A stretch of 64,000 nt of DNA from positions 1 through 64,000 of the forward strand of contig JBCBGC010000011.1 of NCBI GenBank assembly GCA_038527215.1. The letters are read 5' to 3'. Position numbers and translations under genes: made by a program. The stretch's first letter is position 1. The number at the start of each line of letters is the position of its first letter. This document shows positions 1 through 8,189 of this stretch, piece by piece. The DNA is from JAWPMV01 sp038527215 (lineage in GTDB: Bacteria; Bacteroidota; Bacteroidia; J057). The notes beneath the pieces were generated by a model that was given only the letters and a program-made list of their open reading frames with translations, did not search any database and was not told the DNA's origin.

Positions 1-61
1 TTTAGCAAAGAACCTGTGAAGGCCCTTTTTTATAGAATTATTAGTCGTATTAAATCAATTT

Positions 62-451
62 ATGAGTGCTGTAATTAGCCCTAAAGTAAGCTCCCTGCTC
101 TTAAACACCCCTTATTGCCATTTACTCAAGACCACGGAGGATCAGGTGGAGGTTTTTAAGTTGTATTACATCGTCCCCGTAGCTGAAAACCATCATATTA
201 CCAGTCCCAATCTGGTCATTTCAGGAGGTACCGCATTCCTGGAATTAAATGTGGTTTACCTGACCGAGCCCGGAGCAGGCCAGATGTCTGGTGAAATGAC
301 CTTGCCTACCCTGAACCAAATTGGAGAGAACATCAGCAAGATCGTGGTTTCTGTGTTGATTTATCCAGAGGCTGAGGAAGAAGGCGGCCTAACCCAACCG
401 CAACGAGCTGGTACGACCATTCTCAACTACATTGATGCTGATGAAGACTAG
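62..451 (+). CDS. Small leaderless protein of unknown function
   Basis: This 129-residue protein has no family I recognise. It has no signal peptide or membrane segment. The middle (about residues 45-100) alternates hydrophobic and polar residues, as in a beta-sheet domain, and the C-terminus is acidic (ends DADED). The ATG follows an AT-rich leader with no clear Shine-Dalgarno. A strong intrinsic terminator lies just downstream, so the gene is probably monocistronic unless transcribed from beyond the left edge. It is the first of four same-strand leaderless genes that include a phage tail-collar-type protein and a GH18 protein, so a structural or cargo role with them is possible. That link is inference. 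Confidence 0.6.
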   Translation: MSAVISPKVSSLLLNTPYCHLLKTTEDQVEVFKLYYIVPVAENHHITSPNLVISGGTAFLELNVVYLTEPGAGQMSGEMTLPTLNQIGENISKIVVSVLIYPEAEEEGGLTQPQRAGTTILNYIDADED

Positions 452-493
452 CCCATCCTTGAAAGCATAAACGGATTGTTTTCATGATTTTGT

Positions 494-540
494 CCCCTGG
501 GACCGGACCTGCCTGGCAGCCGGAGCCCAGGGGTTTTTCT
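494..540 (+). terminator. Intrinsic terminator after first gene
   Basis: CCCCTGGG (494-501) pairs perfectly with CCCAGGGG (526-533) and is followed by a run of five T. It lies 43 bases after the stop codon of the upstream gene, so transcription of that small gene probably ends here. Confidence 0.8.
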
Positions 541-797
541 TGTTACCTGGTTGGGTTGGAGCTTTTTCCATGCTCCCCTTATTTCCTTTACTCAGCTATT
601 CCTCCCTTTCGCTCAATGGTATCTGACTTCCACTCATCTTTTTTCCATTCGCCTCTTCCTTTGGATTATTTGTTTCTGAAGAAAAAATAACCAGAGGGAA
701 AAATTGTTCGCGCTGCAAATAGAACGGCCTCGGGTTATGGGCGCATACCGAAAAGCCTGAATAGAGTAGGTAGAAAGATTTAACCATTGAAAAAATC
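541..797. other. Intergenic leader, no gene seen
   Basis: With the preceding terminator this makes a 346-base stretch between two genes. Short open frames cross it on both strands but have no recognisable product or coding look. The segment must carry the promoter of the next gene; no convincing Bacteroidota -33/-7 pair could be picked by eye. Confidence 0.5.
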
Positions 798-1424
798 ATG
801 ATTAAGTACGATTTGAGAATCTCCTTCACTGATGCTCAATTGGAAGCCATCTACGCCACCAATTCCAATGTGATTGTGGCCAAACCCACGGAGGACTCAG
901 AGGCCAACGTCGCCTGGCAGGTCTTTAAACCCCTGCAATCCAATAGCCTGACCTGGGAGGAGCAGTACGGGATTTATGTATCCACTACTTCTGCCGCTTC
1001 TGGTGCGAGGCTGGAACAGTTGTCTAGTGTGCCGGTGGGAGCCGCTCCGGATAAACTTTATACCCTCCTGCCTTCAGGCGTGATTTCCGGCCCGGCAGAA
1101 GGTGGGGCCCCTGATGCCTTTGCCCTGCAAAATAAGTATCAGGTGAACCCCTACATGACCGTAGGTCTTTACCAAAATGCCACGGTAAATGGGGTGGACA
1201 TCCTGGGTAACGCCCTTTCTGCCGCCCCCGTCCTGGAGGCCAGCACGGCTATCATGACTCCCTTTACCACGGTCTATGTGTGGTTGCAATCACGAATTGA
1301 GAGCAATACCATCGTTACGACCGTGGCTTCCCCGATGACTGAGCTCAAGTTTGGCGGTGGGGTTGACACCATCCAAACTTCCTATGACACCACTACCGGT
1401 AAGTTCCTGATCAACCAGGGGTAA
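798..1424 (+). CDS. Leaderless protein of unknown function
   Basis: This 208-residue protein has no signal peptide or membrane segment and I do not recognise its family. It is rich in Thr, Ser, Ala and Val with few charged residues after about residue 60, suggesting an all-beta soluble protein. The N-terminus (MIKYDLRISF) looks like the first strand of such a fold. Its own terminator follows 32 bases after the stop, and the next gene is the tail-collar protein. The separate transcription units of this gene and the one before it suggest individually tuned, perhaps abundant, products. A role as part of a particle or secreted complex with the collar and GH18 proteins is speculative. Confidence 0.6.
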   Translation: MIKYDLRISFTDAQLEAIYATNSNVIVAKPTEDSEANVAWQVFKPLQSNSLTWEEQYGIYVSTTSAASGARLEQLSSVPVGAAPDKLYTLLPSGVISGPAEGGAPDAFALQNKYQVNPYMTVGLYQNATVNGVDILGNALSAAPVLEASTAIMTPFTTVYVWLQSRIESNTIVTTVASPMTELKFGGGVDTIQTSYDTTTGKFLINQG

Positions 1425-1455
1425 GCTAGTTTCTTTCCCATTCACCATGTACATG

Positions 1456-1490
1456 AAAATAGGGCTACCATCTTAGGGGCCCTATTTTTA
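1456..1490 (+). terminator. Intrinsic terminator
   Basis: AAAATAGGGC (1456-1465) and GCCCTATTTT (1479-1488) form a perfect ten-base stem with a 13-base loop, and the 3' arm itself supplies the T tract. It ends the unit of the 208-residue gene. The next start codon is only 15 bases further on, so a promoter for that gene would have to lie within or before this hairpin, or there is read-through. Confidence 0.75.
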
Positions 1491-1504
1491 ACCCCAACCA
1501 AATT

Positions 1505-2551
1505 ATGCTCAAGATCGGAGAAAAAGAGATCCCTTCAACCCTGGAGGATTATCTCTATGCCTTGCAACAAAGAAACCTGGTCTACAACCATGATTTCAGG
1601 TACTTCAGCAACCAAATGCCCAATCAACCGACCATGGACTATGGGATCCCGGATGGTTGGCAGTACGAAGACCCTGGCCCGGACGGGCGCTTTAGCTTCA
1701 ATCCGGAAACCCAGCAGATTGAGATCATCAAAAGTAGTGGTGAGGAGGAAATGATGTTCAAGCAGGCCATCCATGAATTCCCCCGCTGGCAGCAACAACT
1801 CCTTGGAAAAACCATCACAGCTAAAGTCTGCCTGGTCAATTCTGCCGGATCGGTCATGGTCAGCCTGACCGACGGGATAGATACCAGCACGCGGACCGTG
1901 AAAGAAGCAGGAGAGACAGAGGTAGTGGTGAGCCTGCAGGTAAATGAGGAAGCCCAGTCTGTCTATATCATCATTAGCTCTTCAGTGGCTTTTTCCAACA
2001 TTAAAATCAGCCAGGCATTCGCAAACGTGGGTAACATCGCCTTGGAGAACCTGGCCTGTATCGTCAAAGGCATTATAGGGCAGCGCCACCAATATGTCGC
2101 TACCGAGACGCCCCCGGCAGAGGAGCTTTCTTTGTGTAATGCGCCCATCGAACTCTGTAGCGAACCCTATCCTAATACTACCCGCCTAAATACTGTCATC
2201 AACCACCGCTTTGGCACGGGCCCCAACGGCTATTCTCTGCTGATAGACATGCGGGGATATTTCAGCCGGGCCTGGGATCACGGAGCCGGGGTAGATCCTG
2301 ATGCTGAGGAACGGACCTTTCCCCGGGATGGGGAGGTCATAGGAGATAAGGTAGGAACCTTTGAAGGAGATGTATTTCTCAAGCATGACCACGGGCTAAA
2401 CTTTGCCCTCCAACCGGGTGCGTTGGGCGGAGATAAAGCGCCCATCACTGTCATCAATGCCGCCAAGACTTCCGAAACGGAAGTGGAGGATGAAGGCCTT
2501 GAAACCCGCTCTGTGAACATCATGGAATTATTCACCATTGTCTGGGCCTAA
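1505..2551 (+). CDS. Phage tail-collar/tail-fibre-like protein
   Basis: This 348-residue leaderless protein is a putative receptor-binding or fibre-type protein. About residues 25-180 look like a jelly-roll module (NHDF near the start, then IPDGW, the pattern of CBM_4_9-type domains). The C-terminal 120 residues match the conserved end of tail-collar and tail-fibre proteins: an LIDMRGYFSRAWDHGAG segment, GDKVGTFEGD, a KHDHG motif, and the terminal ETRSVNIMELFTIVWA that parallels the ETRPxNV ending of collar proteins. No other tail genes (sheath, tube, baseplate) are in view, so this may be the edge of a tail-like particle, a toxin-complex cluster, or a stand-alone adhesin. The domain match is fairly secure and the biological role is not. 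Confidence 0.7.
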   Translation: MLKIGEKEIPSTLEDYLYALQQRNLVYNHDFRYFSNQMPNQPTMDYGIPDGWQYEDPGPDGRFSFNPETQQIEIIKSSGEEEMMFKQAIHEFPRWQQQLLGKTITAKVCLVNSAGSVMVSLTDGIDTSTRTVKEAGETEVVVSLQVNEEAQSVYIIISSSVAFSNIKISQAFANVGNIALENLACIVKGIIGQRHQYVATETPPAEELSLCNAPIELCSEPYPNTTRLNTVINHRFGTGPNGYSLLIDMRGYFSRAWDHGAGVDPDAEERTFPRDGEVIGDKVGTFEGDVFLKHDHGLNFALQPGALGGDKAPITVINAAKTSETEVEDEGLETRSVNIMELFTIVWA

Positions 2552-2614
2552 GCTGGCACAGCCCTTTTTTTTTAACCAGGCTTGCATCTTAGCAGGTCTA
2601 TAATCACCATTTTT

Positions 2615-3967
2615 ATGCTTTGCCGAGATTTACGAGATGCGATCACCATACAGGATATCCCTGGCTTCGATGGGACCTATCGTACGACCAACGCCATTGC
2701 TAACCCTGCTTATTCCTATTACCGTCGTCCCGAACTCACTGATGAACATAATACCCATTTTACGGTGTCCCCTACGGACGCTGGAAATGGAGAATTCCAT
2801 AGCTACCATATTTCGCTGAATTTTTCCGATACGGGGGGGATCAGGAACGCTAAGGTTTTTTTCAGAGACGGCTTTTTTCAGCATTACAACCTGGAGAATC
2901 TTGGAGAGAACGAAAGAGCGGCCTTTCTGGCCTTCTGGGAAGTGCACGAGATGGAACTGAAATTTATGGGGCTTCAATTCTGGGTGTTGGTTCAGCTGCA
3001 AGAAGCAGGACTTACCTTGACCGACCGAGAACTGGTAGGAGCACTTCAAGCAGGTACCCTGCTGGCTGGAACTTCCCTTGGAGCACCTGCCAGCAGTCGT
3101 AGCTGGCCTGAAAAAGCTTTGGTGGGCTATGTGGAAGCTTATGGTTCAACTGATCCTTCCAATCCCAATGTGAGCAACGCCATGATCACTGGCGCCATTG
3201 TGGAAAAATACCGGGTGTTCAACTATGCCTTTGGTACCATAGATAAAACGAACAAGCTTTCCCTGCCTTCTGCCATCACAGCGCAAGATCTGGCCACCCA
3301 ATTGACGCAGATTCATCAAGTAGGGGGCTATGCCCTGATCTCTTTTGGGGGGCAGAACAATACATTCACCCCTGGAACTAACCCTCAGCAGGCAGCTGCA
3401 AATACGGTTAATTTCTGCCATCAATACGGCTTCAATGGAATAGACCTTGATTTGGAAAGTATTCCGGTAGAGGCGGCCTACGTCATATCCTATATCGAGG
3501 CTATTCAACAGTTGGACGCTAGCCTGTTTATTACTGCGGCCCCCCAAATTGGTGGGGGTTATGGTGGACCCGCTACTCTGGCCCCTACCACCATTTTCAC
3601 CTCAGAGCTGTTAAGCAAGGCGAACTTCACCGCCTTGAACGTGCAAAATTACAACCAGTTTGGAGGTGCCAAATTTGATGGGAAAGAGGATACGGATGTG
3701 GGCTTTATTTCTGCCAGCTTTGGGCCCTTGACCGAGATTGTCCCCAAGGGCACTAAAATTCTAGTCGGTGAGCCGGCTAATGCTAAAGCTGGTACGGGTT
3801 TATCTAATCCTGTAGAGATTATCCAGGATATCACCCAGGCCTATCCCGGTTTTTCAGGGAAAAAAGTCATGACTTACCCCCAATACGGAGGCATTATGAC
3901 CTGGTCGATCAATTATGACTACGCCCAAAAGTGGAGCTTCGCCAAGGGGGTACAGGCAGTGATTTAA
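2615..3967 (+). CDS. GH18 chitinase-like protein without signal peptide
   Basis: This roughly 450-residue protein has a GH18 TIM barrel from about residue 165 to the end. The catalytic stretch reads NGIDLDLES, so the acid/base Glu (about residue 281) and the two inner Asp of the DxxDxDxE motif are present, while the first Asp is Asn. NVQNYNQ and the GIMTWSINYD strand with its Trp also fit the family. The N-terminal 150 residues match nothing I know. I chose ATG 2615 over an in-frame TTG at 2582. There is no signal peptide, unlike ordinary secreted chitinases, but as in chitinases carried by toxin complexes or tail-like particles. It follows the collar protein by about 60 bases with no clear terminator between. 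Confidence 0.78.
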   Translation: MLCRDLRDAITIQDIPGFDGTYRTTNAIANPAYSYYRRPELTDEHNTHFTVSPTDAGNGEFHSYHISLNFSDTGGIRNAKVFFRDGFFQHYNLENLGENERAAFLAFWEVHEMELKFMGLQFWVLVQLQEAGLTLTDRELVGALQAGTLLAGTSLGAPASSRSWPEKALVGYVEAYGSTDPSNPNVSNAMITGAIVEKYRVFNYAFGTIDKTNKLSLPSAITAQDLATQLTQIHQVGGYALISFGGQNNTFTPGTNPQQAAANTVNFCHQYGFNGIDLDLESIPVEAAYVISYIEAIQQLDASLFITAAPQIGGGYGGPATLAPTTIFTSELLSKANFTALNVQNYNQFGGAKFDGKEDTDVGFISASFGPLTEIVPKGTKILVGEPANAKAGTGLSNPVEIIQDITQAYPGFSGKKVMTYPQYGGIMTWSINYDYAQKWSFAKGVQAVI

Positions 3968-3986
3968 TGCATGCCCTAAGAAGGCT

Positions 3987-4040
3987 CTGGTACGGACTTG
4001 ACACAGCCGGGAGGGGACAGATTGTCCCCTCCTATACCAG
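3987..4040 (+). terminator. Strong hairpin between convergent genes
   Basis: GGAGGGGACA (4010-4019) and TGTCCCCTCC (4023-4032) form a perfect ten-base stem with a three-base loop. An outer CTGGTA/TACCAG pair (3987-3992, 4035-4040) extends it. There is no long T tract, so it may act as a terminator or mRNA 3' stabiliser for the GH18 gene, and possibly for the converging gene. Confidence 0.55.
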
Positions 4041-4079
4041 ATGCTTTCCTCCCTTTTACCTGAAACACCGAAGGATGCC

Positions 4080-4763
4080 TCATGGTATGATCCCGTGTAC
4101 TTGTTTGAATGCTTTCAGATTTTCCCGATGATACATATGGAGAAAATAAATGTCTTTACCCATTGGATAGGATTCCACTTTTTCTGGAAGGCCATCCCCT
4201 GGGCAAAAAGTACGGAAGAGCAAGCTATCTACCACAAAATCTTCAGCTGGAGCATGATACCTTATGTGAACACCATATTTGGCGTAACAGCCTTGTCCAT
4301 AAGCTTGGTGGAGGATAAACCCTCCTGTTTGTGCGGTAAACTGCAAGGCCTCTTCTCCAGGATGGATAAGAGAAGAGGGTTCATTGGAAATAACCTGATC
4401 ATAGTAAAACGCCTGATCTACTTTTCCCTGCCGGTTCATCAAGTTGATCAATAATAGGCGATTACCTATCGGATTCTTCAGCTGATTCCGGCAGGAAAAG
4501 TATTCGGGCAAAAGGTCTATGGGACTTAAGATGGCCAGGGAATCCTGAACACCATCAGCATTCAGGTCAAAGGCCTTCACCGAAGTGAAGGTATAATATG
4601 GGGAAACCTGATAGCCAAAGCGGTGATAGGAAGCTGAAAGAGCTACTTCGCATTCGTCTCCCTTGGGAATAGACAAAGGATTAATTGAGCTGTGGATTGG
4701 TAAGGAATTGGGTTGGCAGGCGTTTAAGCACACCCAGAGCATCAGCCATTTTACCTGTTTCAT
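4080..4763 (-). CDS. Putative lipoprotein of unknown function
   Basis: The 227-residue product starts with a short hydrophobic leader ending in the lipobox LNAC (Cys at about 16), so it should be a lipidated envelope protein. The rest matches no family I know. A segment with FDLNADGVQDS resembles the Asp/Asn-rich calcium-binding or FG-GAP-like loops of secreted Bacteroidota proteins, but a single copy is weak evidence. It lies 13 bases downstream of a membrane-protein gene and with the next upstream lipoprotein gene forms a probable three-gene minus-strand operon. Confidence 0.6.
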   Translation of the reverse strand: MKQVKWLMLWVCLNACQPNSLPIHSSINPLSIPKGDECEVALSASYHRFGYQVSPYYTFTSVKAFDLNADGVQDSLAILSPIDLLPEYFSCRNQLKNPIGNRLLLINLMNRQGKVDQAFYYDQVISNEPSSLIHPGEEALQFTAQTGGFILHQAYGQGCYAKYGVHIRYHAPAEDFVVDSLLFRTFCPGDGLPEKVESYPMGKDIYFLHMYHRENLKAFKQVHGIIP

Positions 4764-4776
4764 GCCAAAATAAAGT

Positions 4777-5352
4777 CTAAGTCATCATCCTGGGGCGTCT
4801 AAGAGAGGTTTGAGTTACCACCTTATGTTGGAATAAGATGGTGAGGGTCCACTCTTTTTCTATATGAAAAGAAACGTACCCCCGATCAGAAAGGGAATAG
4901 TCATAGCTGTTCTCAAATCCTTCTCCCAAGAGGTGCTTCACTTCATTCCTGTTCATGCCAATTAGTTCCTGGCTTTCTAACAACTGGATGGCCATTCCCA
5001 GCGGCTTCCATGGCTGCTGCTTCCAAATGGTAGCATCCAAAGGTTTTGGGGCAGGGAATCTTGCAGAATACTGCGCACCCCACCATAAGCAGATGACCAA
5101 TGGCCAAATGCTGATACCCAGGCCCAGGGATTTTCTTTCGCCCTTAACACATCGCCAACTCATCCATGAGGTGATGCTGATCAGGAACAGGGAAATGGCA
5201 AAGAGCATTCGATTTTGAAAGGTTACTTTTTGAAAGCTTTCACCTCCTGCCAAATCAAAGGTTCCGAAAAAATATATCCCGGCTATACCGAAAATGATCA
5301 TCCCGGTAGTCAGCAATCCTATCAGAAACGAGACGAGCTTATTTTGGCCCAT
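4777..5352 (-). CDS. Membrane protein of unknown function
   Basis: This 191-residue protein has three likely membrane helices in its first half (about residues 8-30, 48-64 and 76-92), then a soluble tail. The tail contains GMNRNEVKHLLGEG, which resembles the turn preceding the LLG of SmpA/BamE-like domains, followed by strands suitable for a small alpha/beta domain. Whether it is a true BamE-like fold cannot be settled by reading. The start ATG gives a normal N-terminus (MGQNKL) before the first helix. It is co-directional with lipoprotein genes on both sides, 13 bases from the downstream one and 37 from the upstream one. Confidence 0.6.
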   Translation of the reverse strand: MGQNKLVSFLIGLLTTGMIIFGIAGIYFFGTFDLAGGESFQKVTFQNRMLFAISLFLISITSWMSWRCVKGERKSLGLGISIWPLVICLWWGAQYSARFPAPKPLDATIWKQQPWKPLGMAIQLLESQELIGMNRNEVKHLLGEGFENSYDYSLSDRGYVSFHIEKEWTLTILFQHKVVTQTSLRRPRMMT

Positions 5353-5389
5353 GTTGAAAATGTCGATGCTAAGTAACTTAAATCAATGC

Positions 5390-5989
5390 TCAGGGTTTAC
5401 GGATGCCTTGGCTCAGCAACTCGAAGGGATAATCTCTTGAATGGGTGTTGACGCTGGTTAAAAAGTAATGCCTCATCACGATTTCTTCCTCTTTGGAAAT
5501 AGCATGACCATAACGTTCGAAAAAAGCATCCCAAATAGCCTGGGCACTTTCTTCATTATTTGGCCGGATTTCAATCTTGTCCTCAAATTTGAGCAAGGGG
5601 GTCATCCAAACACCACTTAGTCTGACCCTTGTTCTTGGCTCCATCAAATAAACGCCAACACATGATCGGTTCAAATCAAGGGTGAGTAGGCGTTGAATAT
5701 ATACTTTTGTAAAATTGGTCTGATCCTTAAAATAATACATCAGTTCCATTCTCTCCGCATCTTTAAAACAAGGACAATATCTGGCTTGGCAAAGTATATG
5801 GGTGCCCTGCTTTTGATGGGTAGAGATGCCTGACCAATATATGTTTTGACCGCTATCAGGGCTGTAAGTTAGCTTGGGCCAGCATCCCGAGAATAGCCAA
5901 ATAAATAATAAACAAGAGATGAGGCTATTCATGGAAAAGTGTGAGGGTTTCGCGATAGGCATGCTTTCATTTTGGCGAAAGGACTTCAT
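5390..5989 (-). CDS. Putative lipoprotein of unknown function
   Basis: The product (about 199 residues from the ATG at 5989; ATGs at 5962 and 5932 are alternatives) has a hydrophobic segment ending in the lipobox LFSGC, so it is probably lipidated. The mature part contains a CQARYCPCF cluster of three Cys within nine residues, possibly a disulfide or metal site, and ends in a mostly helical stretch. An in-frame TTG at 6001 was not used as the start. No family is recognised. It is the promoter-proximal gene of the three-gene minus-strand group. Confidence 0.55.
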   Translation of the reverse strand: MKSFRQNESMPIAKPSHFSMNSLISCLLFIWLFSGCWPKLTYSPDSGQNIYWSGISTHQKQGTHILCQARYCPCFKDAERMELMYYFKDQTNFTKVYIQRLLTLDLNRSCVGVYLMEPRTRVRLSGVWMTPLLKFEDKIEIRPNNEESAQAIWDAFFERYGHAISKEEEIVMRHYFLTSVNTHSRDYPFELLSQGIRKP

Positions 5990-6295
5990 AGGATTTATCA
6001 AGTTCCCTAAATCTAGTGTGCAATGTAAAATAGGGCGCGTTGATGGGTAGAACCGGAGAGGGTTCGGCAGTAGGGAAAAATTCTTACCTTTAGGAAGAAA
6101 TTGTTCCCATATATTGTGCTACCTAAACATTCTGGTGTGAAAACAAAGTATTCTTCCTTCCTTATTGTTAGCTATCCTCCTCATTCTTCGGCCTTCTTAT
6201 TGAGCTTTTCACCTCATTGATCTCTCCTCGTCACACGCCATTGAATTTTTTCCAGCCTCCAAGGACTCATCTCCATTAAGCGTTTTAATATTCAC

Positions 6296-7390
6296 ATGAA
6301 AAAAGTTATTCGGGTTCGTACCCCAATTGCAGGGCTTTGGGCTTGCTGTTGTTTAGCGCTGCTATCTTCTTCCATGCTGCAAGCCCAATCGGCTCAGCTG
6401 TATCGCTCAACCCTTATCAAGGGCATGGGTACTTCGCCCTCAAAATATCTGGAAGTGGTAATCCCCAGTGAATTCTCGAAAGGGCAGGTCTTATCCCTTA
6501 GCCTGGTTTTCGTATCCTCCTCAAATCCTTCCCAGGTAGAGGGAAGCATGACCCAGGATTTTTCCATCCAGACTCCATTTCAAGGGGAGAACGCCAGAAT
6601 CGACTATCCTTTGCTGAAAAAAGGGACAGTGGTGTCAAAAGGCAAACCGGGTTTGCCGAGCCTCCTGGATAATCTGGCCCTGAAAAAGACCCAGTCTTTC
6701 GCCTTTGTCTTCAACGGAGCCTTGACCGATGATCTGGTTTTGCAATATCCGCTCGCCAGCGGGGAAAGCGGTAAAATCAGCTTGTCATACGTGGGCAAGG
6801 TATCGGATCAGCAACCCAGTTCACCAACTGCCGCTTCCACGCCCAGCAAAAGCCTGTATGATAAATTGTTGGGAGAGGATCCCCCGGCTAAAACAGCCGA
6901 AGCTCCCTCCAAAGAATCAGAAAACCCCTGGGACATGTTCACCCCTGAGGTGGAAGTCGATGTGGATGCCTTGTTGGAGAAACGGGAGTATGAGGTTTTT
7001 GTGCTGAAAACGGACCATCCGGTGGAGAGAAATGGGCATCTGATCCAGGTGGGTTTTTATGTGCCAACCTCGCTCAAAGAGGGGAGTGTTGTCCGAGTTC
7101 TAGCTGTGAAAAAGCTAGCTTCATCTGGTAAGGTGGTAGGCATGGTTGAAATGGATTATTATGTAAAAAGAGCGGTGCCTGATAAGCAACTCCCGCTATA
7201 CTATCTGGCCGACATGGCACCTCTTTCACGAAAGATGGGAGAATCAGTAGACCTTTTGCCCGGGGAAAAAACGGCTTTCGAGGCTGCTAACTTCCTGTCT
7301 CTCGTCAAAGGCGACAGTTTTAAAATCCTCAGCGTCAGCCATGGGGATCAGACCAGTACCGCCTTTTTTGAAGGAGTTTTTAGCTTTTAA
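6296..7390 (+). CDS. Secreted protein of unknown function, two-domain
   Basis: The 364-residue protein begins with a classical signal peptide (charged MKKVIRVR start, hydrophobic core, likely cut near LQAQ, about residue 31). It seems to contain two beta-rich domains, about residues 32-165 and 230-364, joined by a Ser/Pro/Ala-rich linker. Both halves start with a VxxPxxxxxGxV pattern (VVIPSEFSKGQVLSL and VGFYVPTSLKEGSVVRV), hinting at an internal duplication. No catalytic motif, lipobox or T9SS sorting domain is visible. It stands alone between a minus-strand operon and a DUF2147 gene, and a hairpin with a short T run follows. Confidence 0.6.
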   Translation: MKKVIRVRTPIAGLWACCCLALLSSSMLQAQSAQLYRSTLIKGMGTSPSKYLEVVIPSEFSKGQVLSLSLVFVSSSNPSQVEGSMTQDFSIQTPFQGENARIDYPLLKKGTVVSKGKPGLPSLLDNLALKKTQSFAFVFNGALTDDLVLQYPLASGESGKISLSYVGKVSDQQPSSPTAASTPSKSLYDKLLGEDPPAKTAEAPSKESENPWDMFTPEVEVDVDALLEKREYEVFVLKTDHPVERNGHLIQVGFYVPTSLKEGSVVRVLAVKKLASSGKVVGMVEMDYYVKRAVPDKQLPLYYLADMAPLSRKMGESVDLLPGEKTAFEAANFLSLVKGDSFKILSVSHGDQTSTAFFEGVFSF

Positions 7391-7497
7391 CTGCACCCTT
7401 CCGATTGCCTCCTTGGGACCCTAGCCTTTCCCTATGTTCAATACACCCCTTGTTTTGTTCATTCCATTTTGATTCTCCCCTAAAGCCACCGGAAATT

Positions 7498-7543
7498 ATG
7501 GTTCGTTTGTATCAGAATTTTAAACAAATGAACCATGATTTTT
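7498..7543 (+). terminator. Terminator-like hairpin
   Basis: ATGGTTCGTTTGT (7498-7510) pairs with ACAAATGAACCAT (7524-7536) with a single G-T wobble, followed by GATTTTT. It is 107 bases past the stop of the secreted-protein gene and is the likely end of that transcript. The remaining bases up to the DUF2147 start (7544-7695) hold no gene I can support. Confidence 0.55.
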
Positions 7544-7695
7544 CGAAGATTTTCTACCGGCCAACTGAATCATCCCAATAGGGGCAGGGCCGGATTTGAT
7601 GCCCTACCACTCCTGATAACCAGCAGCGACTTCGCTCGCGAAAGCTTGAGCGCTGTCCGCGATTTCTTTTTGTCCCACGCTAACAATACCCTAAC

Positions 7696-8055
7696 ATGAA
7701 AATTATATTCACCTGCTGCCTGATCATGGCCAGTTTGTTCGCGCATGCCCAGTCCTCTCCCGCAGGCATCTGGAATACCGGAAAAGACAACACCAAGATT
7801 GAAATAGCCGAAGGGGAACAAGGCTTCGAAGGCAAAATCCTTTCTTCAGACCATGCTGACGCCCCCCTGGGGAAACTGCTGCTCAAAGAGATCAAGCAAG
7901 TAGAGGGAGCATGGAAGGGGAAATTATTTGCTGCAAAAAAAGGAGAATGGATGGATGCAATATTGCAGAAAGAGGGCGACCAACTGGTGATTACTGTAGG
8001 CAATGGCTGGATGAGTAAAGAGGTAACTTGGTCCCTGGACAAAAAGGAACATTAA
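7696..8055 (+). CDS. DUF2147 family secreted protein
   Basis: The 119-residue protein has a signal peptide (MKIIFTCCLIMASLFAHAQ, cut near residue 19). The mature N-terminus SSPAGIWNTGKDNTKIEI carries the family signature of DUF2147: a G-x-W start, then a short strand with a conserved acidic pair and a GKI strand. The family is a small lipocalin-like beta-barrel in the periplasm or outer envelope, without assigned activity. Length is typical to slightly short. It appears to be a single-gene unit. Confidence 0.75.
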   Translation: MKIIFTCCLIMASLFAHAQSSPAGIWNTGKDNTKIEIAEGEQGFEGKILSSDHADAPLGKLLLKEIKQVEGAWKGKLFAAKKGEWMDAILQKEGDQLVITVGNGWMSKEVTWSLDKKEH

Positions 8056-8076
8056 TCAGGATGGACGCGCTAGGGT

Positions 8077-8132
8077 AGCGCTTGTTCGGAAATTTCCTTT
8101 CGGGCCCAAACCCGAAAATCCTAACAAGCGCT
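8077..8132. repeat. Nested inverted repeat upstream of sensor kinase
   Basis: AGCGCTTGTT (8077-8086) is mirrored by AACAAGCGCT (8123-8132). Inside lie a GGAAATTTCC palindrome and a TTCGGG/CCCGAA pair, so the whole segment can fold into a branched hairpin. It sits between the DUF2147 stop and a candidate -7 element for the kinase, and could be a terminator or an operator. Confidence 0.5.
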
Positions 8133-8140
8133 TACTTTTG
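8133..8140 (+). promoter_or_regulatory. Candidate Bacteroidota -7 element
   Basis: TACTTTTG matches the Bacteroidota -7 consensus TAnnTTTG, 49 bases before the kinase start and directly abutting the inverted repeat. No good -33 TTG is visible at the usual spacing, so the call is tentative. Confidence 0.35.
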
Positions 8141-8189
8141 CCAGATTGTATATTAGGGCGTTCATTCATCACCCCTTCACGCTAGAAAA

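Noticed and set aside
484..690. Short plus-strand open frame after the first terminator
   Set aside because: It begins inside the terminator hairpin, is Pro/Phe-rich with no family resemblance, and overlaps an equally poor frame on the other strand.
1505..3967. Calling the left edge a prophage
   Set aside because: Only a collar-type C-terminus is phage-like; no integrase, capsid, terminase, portal or tail tube gene is in the window.
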